A stretch of 64,000 nucleotides of DNA from contig OZ253954.1 in the NCBI GenBank assembly GCA_965267405.1, positions 1,550,001 to 1,614,000 on the forward strand, in the 5' to 3' direction. The stretch is from JAPPOI01 sp028818055. GTDB taxonomy: Bacteria; Pseudomonadota; Alphaproteobacteria; Rhodobacterales; Rhodobacteraceae. Both the position numbers and the translations under genes were made by a program. Positions 25,495 to 34,779 of this stretch are shown one piece after another. Under the pieces are notes generated by a model. The model ran no database searches and had not been told where the DNA came from. It was given only the letters and a program-made list of their open reading frames with translations. Each line of letters starts with the position of its first letter. Positions within the stretch are counted from its first letter, which is position 1.

Positions 25495-26733
25495 ATGACC
25501 TACGAAAGTGCGAAGGCAGTATTTGCCGATTGGGGCGTAGATACAGAAGTGGCGCTTGACCGGCTCGCAACAATTCCGATTTCGATGCATTGCTGGCAAG
25601 GCGATGACGTGGTTGGGTTTGAAACCCGAAGCGGCACCTCGGGAGGCGGCATTCAGGCGACCGGCAATCATCCGGGCCGCGCGCGAACCGCGGATGAGCT
25701 CCGCGCTGATCTCGAATTTGCTTACGGTCAGATTCCCGGCAAACATCGTCTCAACCTGCACGCGATTTACCTCGATACAGACGAAACACCCGACCGGGAC
25801 GAGATCGAATACAGGCACTTCGCGCCATGGGTCGATTGGGCCAAGGATCAGGGGGTTGGCCTCGATTTCAATCCCACTTTCTTCGCGCATGAGAAGGCCG
25901 ACGATAACCTGACACTCAGCCACCCTGACAAAGGCATTCGAGACTTCTGGATCGAACACGGCCGCCGCACACGAGAGATTGCAGCAAAAATGGGTGAAGA
26001 GCTCGGCTCGTCAGCGGTCAATAACATCTGGGTGCCAGATGGATACAAGGACATTCCTGTGGACCGCATGGCGGCCCGTACGCGACTTGAAGCGTCGCTC
26101 GATGCTATGTGCGACAGCGAGCAAGACCCGGAGCACATGGTCGACGCGGTTGAAAGCAAGTTATTTGGTATTGGCGTCGAGGCCTGCACGGTCGGCAGCC
26201 ACGAATTCTACTTGGGATACGCGATACGCAAGGGAACGCTCCTTTGCCTCGACATGGGGCATTTCCACCCCACCGAGAATATCGCGGACAAACTCAGTGC
26301 GGTCGCGCTCTCGCTTGATGAAATCCTCCTCCACGTCTCGCGCCCCATGCGTTGGGACAGCGATCACGTGATCCTGCTGAATGATGACATTCAGGCGATG
26401 GCGAACGAACTTGTGTTTGCCGACCTACTTGACCGAACCCGCATCGGGCTCGATTTCTTCGATGCAACGATCAGCCGAACGGCCGCTTGGGTGATCGGAA
26501 CACGGAATATGCAGAAAGCCTTGCTGCGTTCACTGCTCATGCCGCAGTCAGAACTCAAGGACGCGGAAGCAACGCTGGACTTCACAAAGCGTCTCATTTT
26601 CACCGAAGAGCTCAAGGACCTGCCCTATGGAGTAGTCTGGCAAGAGTTCTGCGAAAGGCACGACGCGCCTTGTGGCCTAGCTCTTTCGGGCTCGCTGGAG
26701 ACCTATCAGGCGAGCGTGAGCGGACGCGGATAA
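25495..26733 (+). CDS. rhaA: L-rhamnose isomerase, RhaA type
   Basis: This 412-residue metal-dependent isomerase converts L-rhamnose to L-rhamnulose. It aligns closely with E. coli RhaA from end to end: LPVSMHCWQGDDV-like ISMHCWQGDDVVGF, GGIQATGN, LNLHAIYL, VESKLFGIG, GHFHPTE, HVSRPMRWDSDHV and WVIGTRNMQKALL. This is the enterobacterial/Bacillus type, not the xylose-isomerase-like RhaI that accompanies the rhaSTPQUK importer in Rhizobium. The gene is the last of the plus-strand pair and ends about 500 bp before the island's right boundary. Confidence 0.94.
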   Translation: MTYESAKAVFADWGVDTEVALDRLATIPISMHCWQGDDVVGFETRSGTSGGGIQATGNHPGRARTADELRADLEFAYGQIPGKHRLNLHAIYLDTDETPDRDEIEYRHFAPWVDWAKDQGVGLDFNPTFFAHEKADDNLTLSHPDKGIRDFWIEHGRRTREIAAKMGEELGSSAVNNIWVPDGYKDIPVDRMAARTRLEASLDAMCDSEQDPEHMVDAVESKLFGIGVEACTVGSHEFYLGYAIRKGTLLCLDMGHFHPTENIADKLSAVALSLDEILLHVSRPMRWDSDHVILLNDDIQAMANELVFADLLDRTRIGLDFFDATISRTAAWVIGTRNMQKALLRSLLMPQSELKDAEATLDFTKRLIFTEELKDLPYGVVWQEFCERHDAPCGLALSGSLETYQASVSGRG

Positions 26734-26855
26734 GTTATCTGGGCCCAAGGACGGAATTGTCCCGCAGAACGGTCATTCAAGCTGTAACTACCCGCGGCAT
26801 AGCAGCGAATGTCCGCTTTTTCGGCGCGCTGTCACTACTATTGTGACGCGGCGGC

Positions 26856-27114
26856 CTATTCTTTGTGCCGGGCTTTTTTTTCCGCCGGGACATGAACGCC
26901 TTTCGCGCGGGCTTCACGTGCTTCCTTGAGGGAGACTTCGGGATAAGCGCTCAACCCCATCTCGTGGCGACGCCGAAATAATGTGTAGCGGAATACCCAG
27001 ATGCCTTAGTCGTCTTGCCGATTATAAAAATAGACCGCCGCCATCGGCAATCTTGCTTCCGAGAGGAGCTGACTTTGGCTGCGTGGGATTCAGCCTATTG
27101 AGCGTGCTGGTCAT
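26856..27114 (-). pseudogene. Tyrosine-recombinase integrase, N-terminal remnant (frameshifted)
   Basis: Read on the minus strand from the ATG at 27112-27114, the first frame gives MTSTLNRLNPTQPKS then KIADGGGLFL and a stop. After a frame change at the T-rich stretch and one more stop, the next frame gives GIWVFRYTLFRRRHEMGLSAYPEVSLKEAREARAKG, broken at 27009-26900. This reproduces the N-terminal arm-binding (DUF4102-like) domain of P4-type integrases: DGGGLYL, WVFRY, MGLGxYPxVSLxEAR. Only ~85 codons remain and the catalytic Arg-His-Arg-Tyr domain is absent. The start faces the right att repeat, 140 bp away. It explains how the island entered and why it can no longer leave by itself. Confidence 0.8.
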
Positions 27115-27254
27115 CGATCCCCGTGTAGTCCGCTTCAATATTTGGGGTGCAACGGGTCAAGATGGAATAGACGGTTACAGAGATACTCGCTCAATCACCC
27201 TATTTTGTTGAATTCTCGGTACATGTTGGGTCAGCGTGGGGCAGTCCTTACTTG

Positions 27255-27271
27255 CCTCTCCTGGGCACCAA
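27255..27271 (+). repeat. attR: duplicated tRNA-Leu 3' end, island right boundary
   Basis: CCTCTCCTGGGCACCAA is identical over 17 bp to 8026-8042 and has the same orientation. No other tRNA sequence accompanies it; what precedes it is unrelated to a tRNA. The dnaE stop codon lies about 120 bp beyond it. Confidence 0.8.
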
Positions 27272-27392
27272 CTCTCAAAAAAATCCTAAACCTAGCGGGC
27301 CGCTACACCGTGCAATTCTATTGGCTATTGTCAGCTTAGGCTGCTTTCTTAACGAGCGGGTTTTTCTCGTAACTTCGAAGTTGGTTCCGCAC

Positions 27393-30300
27393 CTACATAT
27401 CCTCGACCAGAACTACTCCGGGCAGTGCTTTCAGTGCGCCCTTGATCTTAGGAGAGACCGGCCAGCCGTCACCGATTGGAACGGTGACGTCTTGGGTTGC
27501 ATCCGGCAACGGTACAGACAACGCGGTGATCGAAATTTCGCCCTTTGTCCGAACCGACCCATCGTCGCGAAACCTTTCCAAGACTGATTGAACAAGCGGA
27601 ACCGCCTCTTGGTCATCGATCATGACGTTCAAACCAACTGCCCCGGCGTCGACGATACCGTCAATTGGGGCAACACCTCTTGCGATCGGGTCGAATTGCC
27701 CTTCGTTAAAGCGTGCTTCCAAAGTCATGACCACTTGAGTGGTCTGATCGAAAACTTTCCTAACTGTCTCGAAGTCCTCGGGGAAAAGCGCCATTCCAGA
27801 TACCTGAAGTGTCGGATCGGAAATGTTCATACGGAAGAACCGTGTGCCTCGACCGGACTTGCGTTCTTGCAATGCGCTGACGATGACGCCGACCCGCGCA
27901 ATAGCTGCTCCGTCCTGTTCGGCTTTGGTCTGAAGCTCGGCCAATGTCATCAGCCCCTTGCGCTTCAATGCGGTGGCGTAATCGTCAAGTGGATGGCCTG
28001 AAAGGTAAAAGCCAATCGCGATCTGTTCTTCAGCGAGCCGCTCGTTGGGAAGCCAATCATCAACTGGCGACAGGCGGGGTTCGGGTAAATCATCACCTGC
28101 TTCGCCAAAGAGCGATACCTGATTACTTTCCCGTTGTTCGTGAATCGCTGCAGAATATGCGGTCAGCTGGTCCAAAGACTGGAAGACGCGCCGACGATTG
28201 CTGTCGAGCTCATCAAACGCGCCTGACCGCGCCAGCATTTCCAGGGGGCGCTTTCCGATGCGCTTTAAGTCCACGCGACGGGCAAAGTCGAATAGGTTTA
28301 CGAACGCTTTTTCGTTTTCAGCAGCCCGTGCTTCAGTGATCAACCGCATGGCTTCCACACCAACGTTCTTCAACGCACCCAGGGCATAAACCAGCTTCTC
28401 GTCTTTAACCGAAAAGCGTGCGTCCGATCGATTGACACAGGGCGGGATAATATCAATTTCCAAACCTCGCCGCGTTTCTTCGGCGTAAACCGATAGCTTG
28501 TCGGTCAGGTGCAAATCGCAATTCATTACGCCAGCCATGAACTCGACTGGGTGGTTCGCTTTCAGCCATGCTGTTTGGTAGCTGACAACTGCATACGCGG
28601 CGGCGTGTGACTTGTTGAAACCGTAGTTGGCGAACTTGTCCAAAAGGTTCCAAACCTCGAGCGCCTTTTTTTTGTCGACGCCATTTCCAGCCGCACCTTC
28701 CAGGAACTTGGGGCGTTCGGCGTCCATGGCCTCTTGGATTTTCTTACCCATGGCGCGCCGCAACAGGTCGGCACCGCCAAGGCTGTAGCCAGCCATTTCT
28801 TGCGCGATCTGCATCACCTGTTCCTGGTAGACGATGATGCCTTGTGTCTCATCAAGTATGTGGTCGATCAGTGGATGCAGTTCTTCTCGCTCCGCACGCC
28901 CATTTTTCACGTCGCAGTATTGCGGAATGTTTTCCATCGGGCCGGGACGATAAAGTGCGACAAGAGCCACAATATCTTCGATGCAAGTTGGTTTCATGCG
29001 CCGCAGCGCATCCATCATTCCCGAGCTTTCCACCTGGAACACAGCAACCGTTCGGGCTTTGGCGTAAAGCTCATAGGTGGCCGGATCGTCCAATGGGATT
29101 GCACCGATATCAATCTCGACGCCCCGTGCGCTCAGAAGATCCAACGCGTTCTGTATGACCGTCAGGGTTTTCAGTCCAAGAAAGTCGAACTTCACCAAAC
29201 CGGCCTGTTCGACCCATTTCATGTTGAATTGGGTTGCGGGCATCTCAGACCGAGGATCGCGATATAGTGGGACAAGTTTGTCCAGCGGACGGTCACCAAT
29301 GACGACGCCGGCGGCATGGGTCGACGCATTTCTGAGGAGACCTTCGACTTGTTGCCCATAAGTGAGAAGCCTGTCGACAACCTCTTCCGCCTTGGCCTCT
29401 TCCCTCAGACGAGGTTCATCAGCCAGTGCCTTTTCGATAGAAACCGGCTTAACACCTTCTACCGGGATGAGCTTGGAAAGCCGGTCTACTTGCCCGTAGG
29501 GCATTTGCAAAACACGACCCACATCACGGACGGCGGCCTTAGAAAGCAATGCGCCGAATGTGATGATTTGGCCGACTTTATCGCGGCCATACTTTTCCTG
29601 AACGTACCGGATTACCTCTTCACGACGGTCCATGCAGAAGTCGATATCAAAGTCGGGCATTGAAACGCGCTCGGGGTTCAGAAAGCGTTCGAACAGCAAT
29701 GAATATCGAAGAGGGTCGAGGTCGGTAATTGTCAAAGCATAGGCAACAAGGGATCCAGCGCCCGACCCCCTGCCAGGCCCAACCGGGATGTGATGTTGCT
29801 TGGCCCATTTGATGAAGTCCGCAACGATGAGGAAGTAACCGGGGAAGCCCATGCCCTCGATAATCCCGAGCTCGAACTCCAGTCTCTTGTCGTACTCTTC
29901 ACGGGGAGCGGCTGGCTCAATGGCTTGCAGACGTTCTTCCAAACCGTCTTTGGCTTGTCGGCGAAGCTCCTCGATCTCGTTGTCGGCAAATTTGGGAAGG
30001 ATGGGATCGTGCCGCTCGGCGCCAAATGCGCAACGCTTTGCGATCTCTATCGTGTTCTCCAAAGCCTCAGGCAGATCGGCGAAAAGAACCGCCATCTCCT
30101 GAGGTGATTTGAAGTAGTGTTGCGGTGTCAGCCGACGCCGCGCGGCTTGTTGATCGACATAAGCGCCTTCCGCGATGCAAATCAGAGCGTCGTGCGCTTC
30201 GTACATCTCGGTGTTTGGAAAATAGACATCGTTCGTTGCGACCAAGGGCAGTTCATGGCTGTAAGCCATATTTATCATTTTTGCTTCGGTCAGCCGTTCG

Positions 30301-30860
30301 GCCTCGGGCTGTGATCCATCATCCCTAGGATGACGCTGCAGCTCGACATACAAACGATCTCCGAACCGATCAGAAAACCAATTGAGAAGCGTCTCGGCCG
30401 CATTGGAATTGCCACTTTGAAGCAACTGGCCGATGGGACCGTTCGGACCACCCGTCAAGCAGATCAATCCTTCGGAGCTGCCTTCCAACTCGTCTTTTGT
30501 GACATGCGGTTGTGTGTTGTCATCGCGCAAATATAGGTACGAGTTCAGCCGCATCAGGTTTTCATAGCCAACCCGATTTTGCGCCAAAAGCACGATCGGA
30601 GCAGGGGGATCTTTCCGCTCCCCAGGGCGCGGATCGACATAGGCCAGATCAATCTGGCAGCCGACAATCGGTTGAATTCCAGAGCCAATCGCAGACACTG
30701 AAAACTCAAGTGCCGCAAACATATTGTTGGTGTCCGTGATGGCCACCGCCGGCATTTCGGCATCGGCACATAGCCCCGGCAACTTCTTCAAGCGAACAGC
30801 ACCTTCAAGCAGCGAATACTCGGTGTGGAGGCGAAGATGGATAAAGCGAGGGTCAGCCAT
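27393..30860 (-). CDS. dnaE: DNA polymerase III subunit alpha
   Basis: This 1155-residue protein is the replicative polymerase. An N-terminal PHP domain begins at FIHLRLHTEYSLLEGAV. The polymerase core carries GPGRGSGAGSLVAY at ~361-374 and the catalytic PDFDID at 402-407 (Asp403 and Asp405). The C-terminal part contains the tandem helix-hairpin-helix region and an OB-fold. Length is normal for DnaE1. It is transcribed toward the island end and stops 120 bp from the right att repeat. A weak hairpin (ACGAG at 27352, CTCGT at 27366) might serve as its terminator. Confidence 0.97.
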   Translation of the reverse strand: MADPRFIHLRLHTEYSLLEGAVRLKKLPGLCADAEMPAVAITDTNNMFAALEFSVSAIGSGIQPIVGCQIDLAYVDPRPGERKDPPAPIVLLAQNRVGYENLMRLNSYLYLRDDNTQPHVTKDELEGSSEGLICLTGGPNGPIGQLLQSGNSNAAETLLNWFSDRFGDRLYVELQRHPRDDGSQPEAERLTEAKMINMAYSHELPLVATNDVYFPNTEMYEAHDALICIAEGAYVDQQAARRRLTPQHYFKSPQEMAVLFADLPEALENTIEIAKRCAFGAERHDPILPKFADNEIEELRRQAKDGLEERLQAIEPAAPREEYDKRLEFELGIIEGMGFPGYFLIVADFIKWAKQHHIPVGPGRGSGAGSLVAYALTITDLDPLRYSLLFERFLNPERVSMPDFDIDFCMDRREEVIRYVQEKYGRDKVGQIITFGALLSKAAVRDVGRVLQMPYGQVDRLSKLIPVEGVKPVSIEKALADEPRLREEAKAEEVVDRLLTYGQQVEGLLRNASTHAAGVVIGDRPLDKLVPLYRDPRSEMPATQFNMKWVEQAGLVKFDFLGLKTLTVIQNALDLLSARGVEIDIGAIPLDDPATYELYAKARTVAVFQVESSGMMDALRRMKPTCIEDIVALVALYRPGPMENIPQYCDVKNGRAEREELHPLIDHILDETQGIIVYQEQVMQIAQEMAGYSLGGADLLRRAMGKKIQEAMDAERPKFLEGAAGNGVDKKKALEVWNLLDKFANYGFNKSHAAAYAVVSYQTAWLKANHPVEFMAGVMNCDLHLTDKLSVYAEETRRGLEIDIIPPCVNRSDARFSVKDEKLVYALGALKNVGVEAMRLITEARAAENEKAFVNLFDFARRVDLKRIGKRPLEMLARSGAFDELDSNRRRVFQSLDQLTAYSAAIHEQRESNQVSLFGEAGDDLPEPRLSPVDDWLPNERLAEEQIAIGFYLSGHPLDDYATALKRKGLMTLAELQTKAEQDGAAIARVGVIVSALQERKSGRGTRFFRMNISDPTLQVSGMALFPEDFETVRKVFDQTTQVVMTLEARFNEGQFDPIARGVAPIDGIVDAGAVGLNVMIDDQEAVPLVQSVLERFRDDGSVRTKGEISITALSVPLPDATQDVTVPIGDGWPVSPKIKGALKALPGVVLVEDM

Positions 30861-31147
30861 ATCGCGAAGCTATGCGAGCGTGCGGCGAGTGAAAACACCG
30901 AAACTGCCTGATAAGGCAAATTGGCTGTGGATACATTTTAACTGGCTGATCGCGTTCGAAATTAAGTCAGCAGAACCTTTCTACGAGCCTAATCGAAAAC
31001 GTTGCAAATGAACGTCGAACGAGCAAGGACTTGCCAAATGCTTCCGACTTCGCTTTCATCCCCTATGGATGAGGGCGCACACGCTCTACGCCGCATCGAC
31101 CGTGTGCAAAAGCCTGAATGCTTCGAGTAAGGCGGCGGGTTTTTCAG

Positions 31148-32500
31148 ATGACAATCGAGTTTTCTCTGAATGGGGAAACTGTAAAGGCGGATGTGCCGCT
31201 TACGACCACGTTGCTTGATTGGTTACGTGCACGTGGCCTGACGGGGACGAAAGAAGGCTGCAACGAAGGTGATTGCGGCGCTTGCACCGTGATGGTCACC
31301 GATGGTGACGGGTCGCGCGCATTGAATGCCTGCATTTTGTTCCTGCCTCAATTGCATGGCAAATCCGTGCGAACGGTCGAAGGCTTGGCGGGACCCGATG
31401 GTGAATTGCATCCCGTCCAAACTGCGATGATCGAAAAGCATGGTTCTCAATGCGGGTTTTGTACGCCGGGATTTGTAGTCTCAATGGCTGTTGGTCATCT
31501 GAACGGTCGAACCGATCACGATGACGTTCTTGCAGGTAATCTCTGCAGATGTACAGGATACGCTCCGATTGTGCGGGCAGCTGAGGACGCGGAAACGCAG
31601 CCAGCGCCTCTGTGGATCAAGGACACTCCCGTTCCAGCCAATCCCGTGTCATTTGCACCCGAAACCGTCGAAGACTTGGCCGATTGGTACGAAAAGCACC
31701 CAGATGGAACTCTGGTGGCGGGCGCCACCGACGTTGGCCTTTGGGTTACGAAGTCGTTCGCAGAATTGGGAGATATCGCATTTCTCAATCGGTGCACCGA
31801 CCTGCAGGCCATCAGTATCCGCGACAACTCGATTAAGATCGGAGCTGGCGTGACCATGGCCAAATTGCACCCGATCCTGAAAGACCATCATCCGTCTTAT
31901 GCTGAAATGGTGCGACGTTACGGATCCGAACAAGTCCGGCAAGCCGCTACCATTGGCGGAAACATCGCAAACGGCTCACCCATTGGCGACAACCCTCCGG
32001 CCTTGATTGCGCTTCGGGCCATGCTTGATCTTCGAAAAGGCGATCAGAAGCGCACGATGCCGATCGAAGACTTCTTCATCGAGTATGGCAAACAGGACCG
32101 CGAACCGGGAGAGTTTGTCGAGGCTGTCACAATACCAAAAGAGGCGCCCAACTTGCGGTGCTACAAATTATCGAAGCGTTTCGACCAGGATATTTCAGCA
32201 GTTTGCGGGTGCTTTAATATTGAGATTGCAGACGGAAAGGTGAGTTCGGCACGAGTTGCTTTTGGTGGGATGGCGGGCATCCCAAAGCGAGCGGAAAATG
32301 TCGAAGCTGCCTTGCTAGGGCAGGATTGGTCCGAGAAGACAGTCCGTTCAGCAATGGGCGAGTTTGCGAAAGACTTCACGCCTCTTTCAGACATGCGCGC
32401 GGGTGCCGAATACCGACTGAAAACATCCGAAAACATGCTTCTTCGGTATTTCCATGATCTTCACGGCTCTCCCGTAAATGTGTTGGGGGTCGTCGGATGA
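31148..32500 (+). CDS. xdhA: Xanthine dehydrogenase, small subunit (Fe-S and FAD)
   Basis: This 450-residue subunit passes electrons from the molybdenum site through two [2Fe-2S] clusters to FAD and NAD+. Cluster ligands are visible at Cys38, 43 and 46 (GCNEGDCGAC) with Cys62, and at Cys102, 105, 133 and 135 (CGFC and CRC). The FAD domain carries VAGATDVGLWV and GGNIANGSPIGD. I chose the ATG at 31148 (MTIEFSLNGE) because the ferredoxin-like fold starts there. It begins the purine operon and overlaps xdhB by ATGA. The 287-bp region before it has no supported gene. Confidence 0.94.
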   Translation: MTIEFSLNGETVKADVPLTTTLLDWLRARGLTGTKEGCNEGDCGACTVMVTDGDGSRALNACILFLPQLHGKSVRTVEGLAGPDGELHPVQTAMIEKHGSQCGFCTPGFVVSMAVGHLNGRTDHDDVLAGNLCRCTGYAPIVRAAEDAETQPAPLWIKDTPVPANPVSFAPETVEDLADWYEKHPDGTLVAGATDVGLWVTKSFAELGDIAFLNRCTDLQAISIRDNSIKIGAGVTMAKLHPILKDHHPSYAEMVRRYGSEQVRQAATIGGNIANGSPIGDNPPALIALRAMLDLRKGDQKRTMPIEDFFIEYGKQDREPGEFVEAVTIPKEAPNLRCYKLSKRFDQDISAVCGCFNIEIADGKVSSARVAFGGMAGIPKRAENVEAALLGQDWSEKTVRSAMGEFAKDFTPLSDMRAGAEYRLKTSENMLLRYFHDLHGSPVNVLGVVG

Positions 32501-34779
32501 GCGTTGCGAAGCCACTTCCTCACGACGCTGCGCGCCTGCATGTCACAGGTCAGGCCCGTTATGTCGATGACATTCCACTTCCAGCTAACGCGCTTCACTT
32601 GGCATTTGGTCTGTCAACGATTGCGTATGGCAAGATTACGCACATCGACCTGAGCAAGGTTCGCGCTGTGCCGGGTGTGATTGCGGTTCTGACAGCAGAT
32701 GATTTCGATCATCATGTCGATGTCTCTCCGTCTCCCAGTCCTGAACCACTCCTGGCGGAAGGCACAGTGCATTTTGTTGGCCAGCCGATTTTCCTTGTCG
32801 TTGCTGAGAGCCATCTTGCGGCCCGAAAAGCTGCACGTTTGGGTCAAGTCGAATACGAGGAATTGCCGGCGATCCTGTCGCTTGAGGATGCGCTAGCGGC
32901 CGACAGCCGTTTTGAAGACGGTCCGCGAGTTTACGCGGCGGGCGACGCTGAAGCCGCGATTGCGGGCGCGTCAAATACTCTGGAAGGCCAAATAGACGTC
33001 GCAGGGCAAGAGCACTTTTATCTGGAGGGGCAAGCGGCGACAGCGCTTCCGCAGGATGATGGCGGGTTCATCGTCTATTCCTCGTCGCAACATCCGACAG
33101 AAATTCAGCACAAGGTGGCACACGCCCTTGGTTTGCCGATGAGCGACGTGCGGTGCGAAGTTCGGCGGATGGGCGGTGGATTTGGTGGCAAGGAAAGCCA
33201 GGGCAATCATCTGGCAGTCGCCTGCGCGCTGGCCGCACGTCTAACCGGTCGCGCTTGTACGATGCGTTATGATCGCGATGACGATATGGTTGTCACTGGG
33301 AAGCGGCATGATTTCCAGATCAAGTACCGTGTAGGGTTTGCCGACGATGGTCGGATTTCAGGGCTGGAATTTATTCAGCTTTGCCGCGCTGGTTGGTCCA
33401 TGGACCTGACGCTGCCGGTTGCCGACAGGGCCATGCTGCACGCCGACAACGCCTATTTCCTGCCAGACATCCGAATTGAGTCTCATCGGCTTAGAACCAA
33501 CACGCAATCTAACACCGCATTCCGGGGCTTTGGTGGCCCGCAGGGCATGGTTGGGGTCGAGCGTGTGATGGACCATGTCGCGCACGAGCTTGGAATGGAT
33601 CCGGTCGAGGTCAGAAAGCGGAACTTCTACGCGAAGGTCGGCAAGCCACCGCAATCCACGCCGTATGGAATGCCTGTCGAAGACTTCATTCTGCATGAGA
33701 TGACTGAGCGCTTGGAAGCAACCAGCGACTACCATGCCCGTCGTGCTGCCGTGCGCGAATGGAATGCTGACAACCGGTATCTGAAGAAAGGTATCGCGCT
33801 CACCCCGGTCAAATTCGGCATCAGCTTTACGCTGACGCATCTCAATCAAGCCGGGGCTTTGGTGCACGTCTATCAGGACGGCTCGATAGCGTTGAACCAT
33901 GGCGGTACGGAGATGGGGCAGGGGCTGTTCCAAAAGGTCGCGCAAGTTGCAGCGTCGCGCTTCGGTGTCGACATGTCCCGCGTAAAGATCACGGCAACCG
34001 ATACAGGCAAAGTACCTAACACAAGCGCCACGGCGGCTTCATCAGGCTCTGACTTGAACGGCATGGCAGTGAAAGCTGCCTGCGACACCATTCGCGACAG
34101 GCTGGCCAGCTTCGTCGCGGAACGGGCGCAAGCGGATCCCAAAAGTGTTGTTTTCAAGGATGGGCATGTCGAGGTCGGTGGAGACCGCATTCCCTTCGAT
34201 GATGTTGTTACAGACGCGTATATGAACCGCATCAGCCTCAGTGCGACCGGGTTCTACAAAACTCCCAAAATTGTTTGGGATCGTATCAAGGGGGAAGGTC
34301 GCCCATTCTTCTATTTTGCCTACGGGGCGGCGGTCACTGAAGTCGTGATCGATACGTTGACGGGTGAGAACCGGATACTTCGCGCCGATATTCTCCATGA
34401 CTGCGGTGCGTCTTTGAATCCAGCCATCGACGTTGGTCAGATCGAAGGCGGTTACGTTCAAGGAGCTGGGTGGCTCACGACGGAGGAATTGGTTTGGGAC
34501 GACAAAGGTCGTCTTCTCACTCATGCGCCATCGACCTACAAGATACCTGCTTGTTCAGATCGTCCCGATGTCTTCAACGTCGCATTGTGGGAAGGTGAGA
34601 ACTCTGAAGAGACCATCTATCGATCCAAGGCTGTCGGTGAACCCCCGTTGATGCTGGGTATCTCAGCCTTGATGGCTTTGTCGGATGCCGCCGCGGCGTG
34701 CGGGGATAAATACCCAGACCTGCAATCGCCAGCCACGGCAGAGCAGGTCTTCAATGCTGTTCAAAGGGCGGGATCATGA
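32497..34779 (+). CDS. xdhB: Xanthine dehydrogenase, large (molybdenum) subunit
   Basis: This 760-residue subunit holds the molybdenum cofactor and hydroxylates hypoxanthine and xanthine to urate. Visible cofactor and substrate segments include GGGFGGKES (the Glu that contacts substrate), AFRGFGGPQG (the substrate Arg), GGTEMGQGLFQK and the catalytic Glu715 in KAVGEPPLM. These match the two-subunit enzyme of Rhodobacter capsulatus. It overlaps xdhA and xdhC by ATGA at each end, so the three are coupled. Confidence 0.95.
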   Translation: MSVAKPLPHDAARLHVTGQARYVDDIPLPANALHLAFGLSTIAYGKITHIDLSKVRAVPGVIAVLTADDFDHHVDVSPSPSPEPLLAEGTVHFVGQPIFLVVAESHLAARKAARLGQVEYEELPAILSLEDALAADSRFEDGPRVYAAGDAEAAIAGASNTLEGQIDVAGQEHFYLEGQAATALPQDDGGFIVYSSSQHPTEIQHKVAHALGLPMSDVRCEVRRMGGGFGGKESQGNHLAVACALAARLTGRACTMRYDRDDDMVVTGKRHDFQIKYRVGFADDGRISGLEFIQLCRAGWSMDLTLPVADRAMLHADNAYFLPDIRIESHRLRTNTQSNTAFRGFGGPQGMVGVERVMDHVAHELGMDPVEVRKRNFYAKVGKPPQSTPYGMPVEDFILHEMTERLEATSDYHARRAAVREWNADNRYLKKGIALTPVKFGISFTLTHLNQAGALVHVYQDGSIALNHGGTEMGQGLFQKVAQVAASRFGVDMSRVKITATDTGKVPNTSATAASSGSDLNGMAVKAACDTIRDRLASFVAERAQADPKSVVFKDGHVEVGGDRIPFDDVVTDAYMNRISLSATGFYKTPKIVWDRIKGEGRPFFYFAYGAAVTEVVIDTLTGENRILRADILHDCGASLNPAIDVGQIEGGYVQGAGWLTTEELVWDDKGRLLTHAPSTYKIPACSDRPDVFNVALWEGENSEETIYRSKAVGEPPLMLGISALMALSDAAAACGDKYPDLQSPATAEQVFNAVQRAGS

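Larger units (their letters stand above)
8026..27271. mobile_element. Genomic island inserted at tRNA-Leu(CAG)
   Basis: The block is bounded by perfect 17-bp direct repeats of the tRNA 3' end, at 8026-8042 and 27255-27271. An integrase remnant lies about 140 bp inside the right repeat. The cargo comprises a RutR-like regulator with a nucleobase transporter and deaminase, and a complete L-rhamnose locus. The flanking genes (tRNA-Leu and dnaE) are core genes. No intact integrase, relaxase or conjugation gene is present, so the element appears immobilised. Tyrosine integrases using the 3' end of a tRNA as attB is well established; that all the cargo came in one event is my inference. Confidence 0.8.

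Noticed and set aside
26802..26815. GCAGCGAATGTCCG, whose reverse complement occurs at 8647-8660 near the other island end.
   Set aside because: I considered terminal inverted repeats, but the copies lie about 450-630 bp inside the att sites and the match stops after 14 bp. It looks like a dispersed non-coding motif.
27352..27382. Weak hairpin ACGAG/CTCGT and the palindrome AACTTCGAAGTT beyond the dnaE stop.
   Set aside because: The stem is only 5 bp with a 9-nt loop, and the palindrome has no T-run. I could not support a terminator call.
31038..31130. 30-codon frame between dnaE and xdhA that could be a leader peptide.
   Set aside because: The ribosome binding site is weak and far away, the frame ends 17 nt before xdhA, and there is no regulatory codon run or attenuator hairpin.
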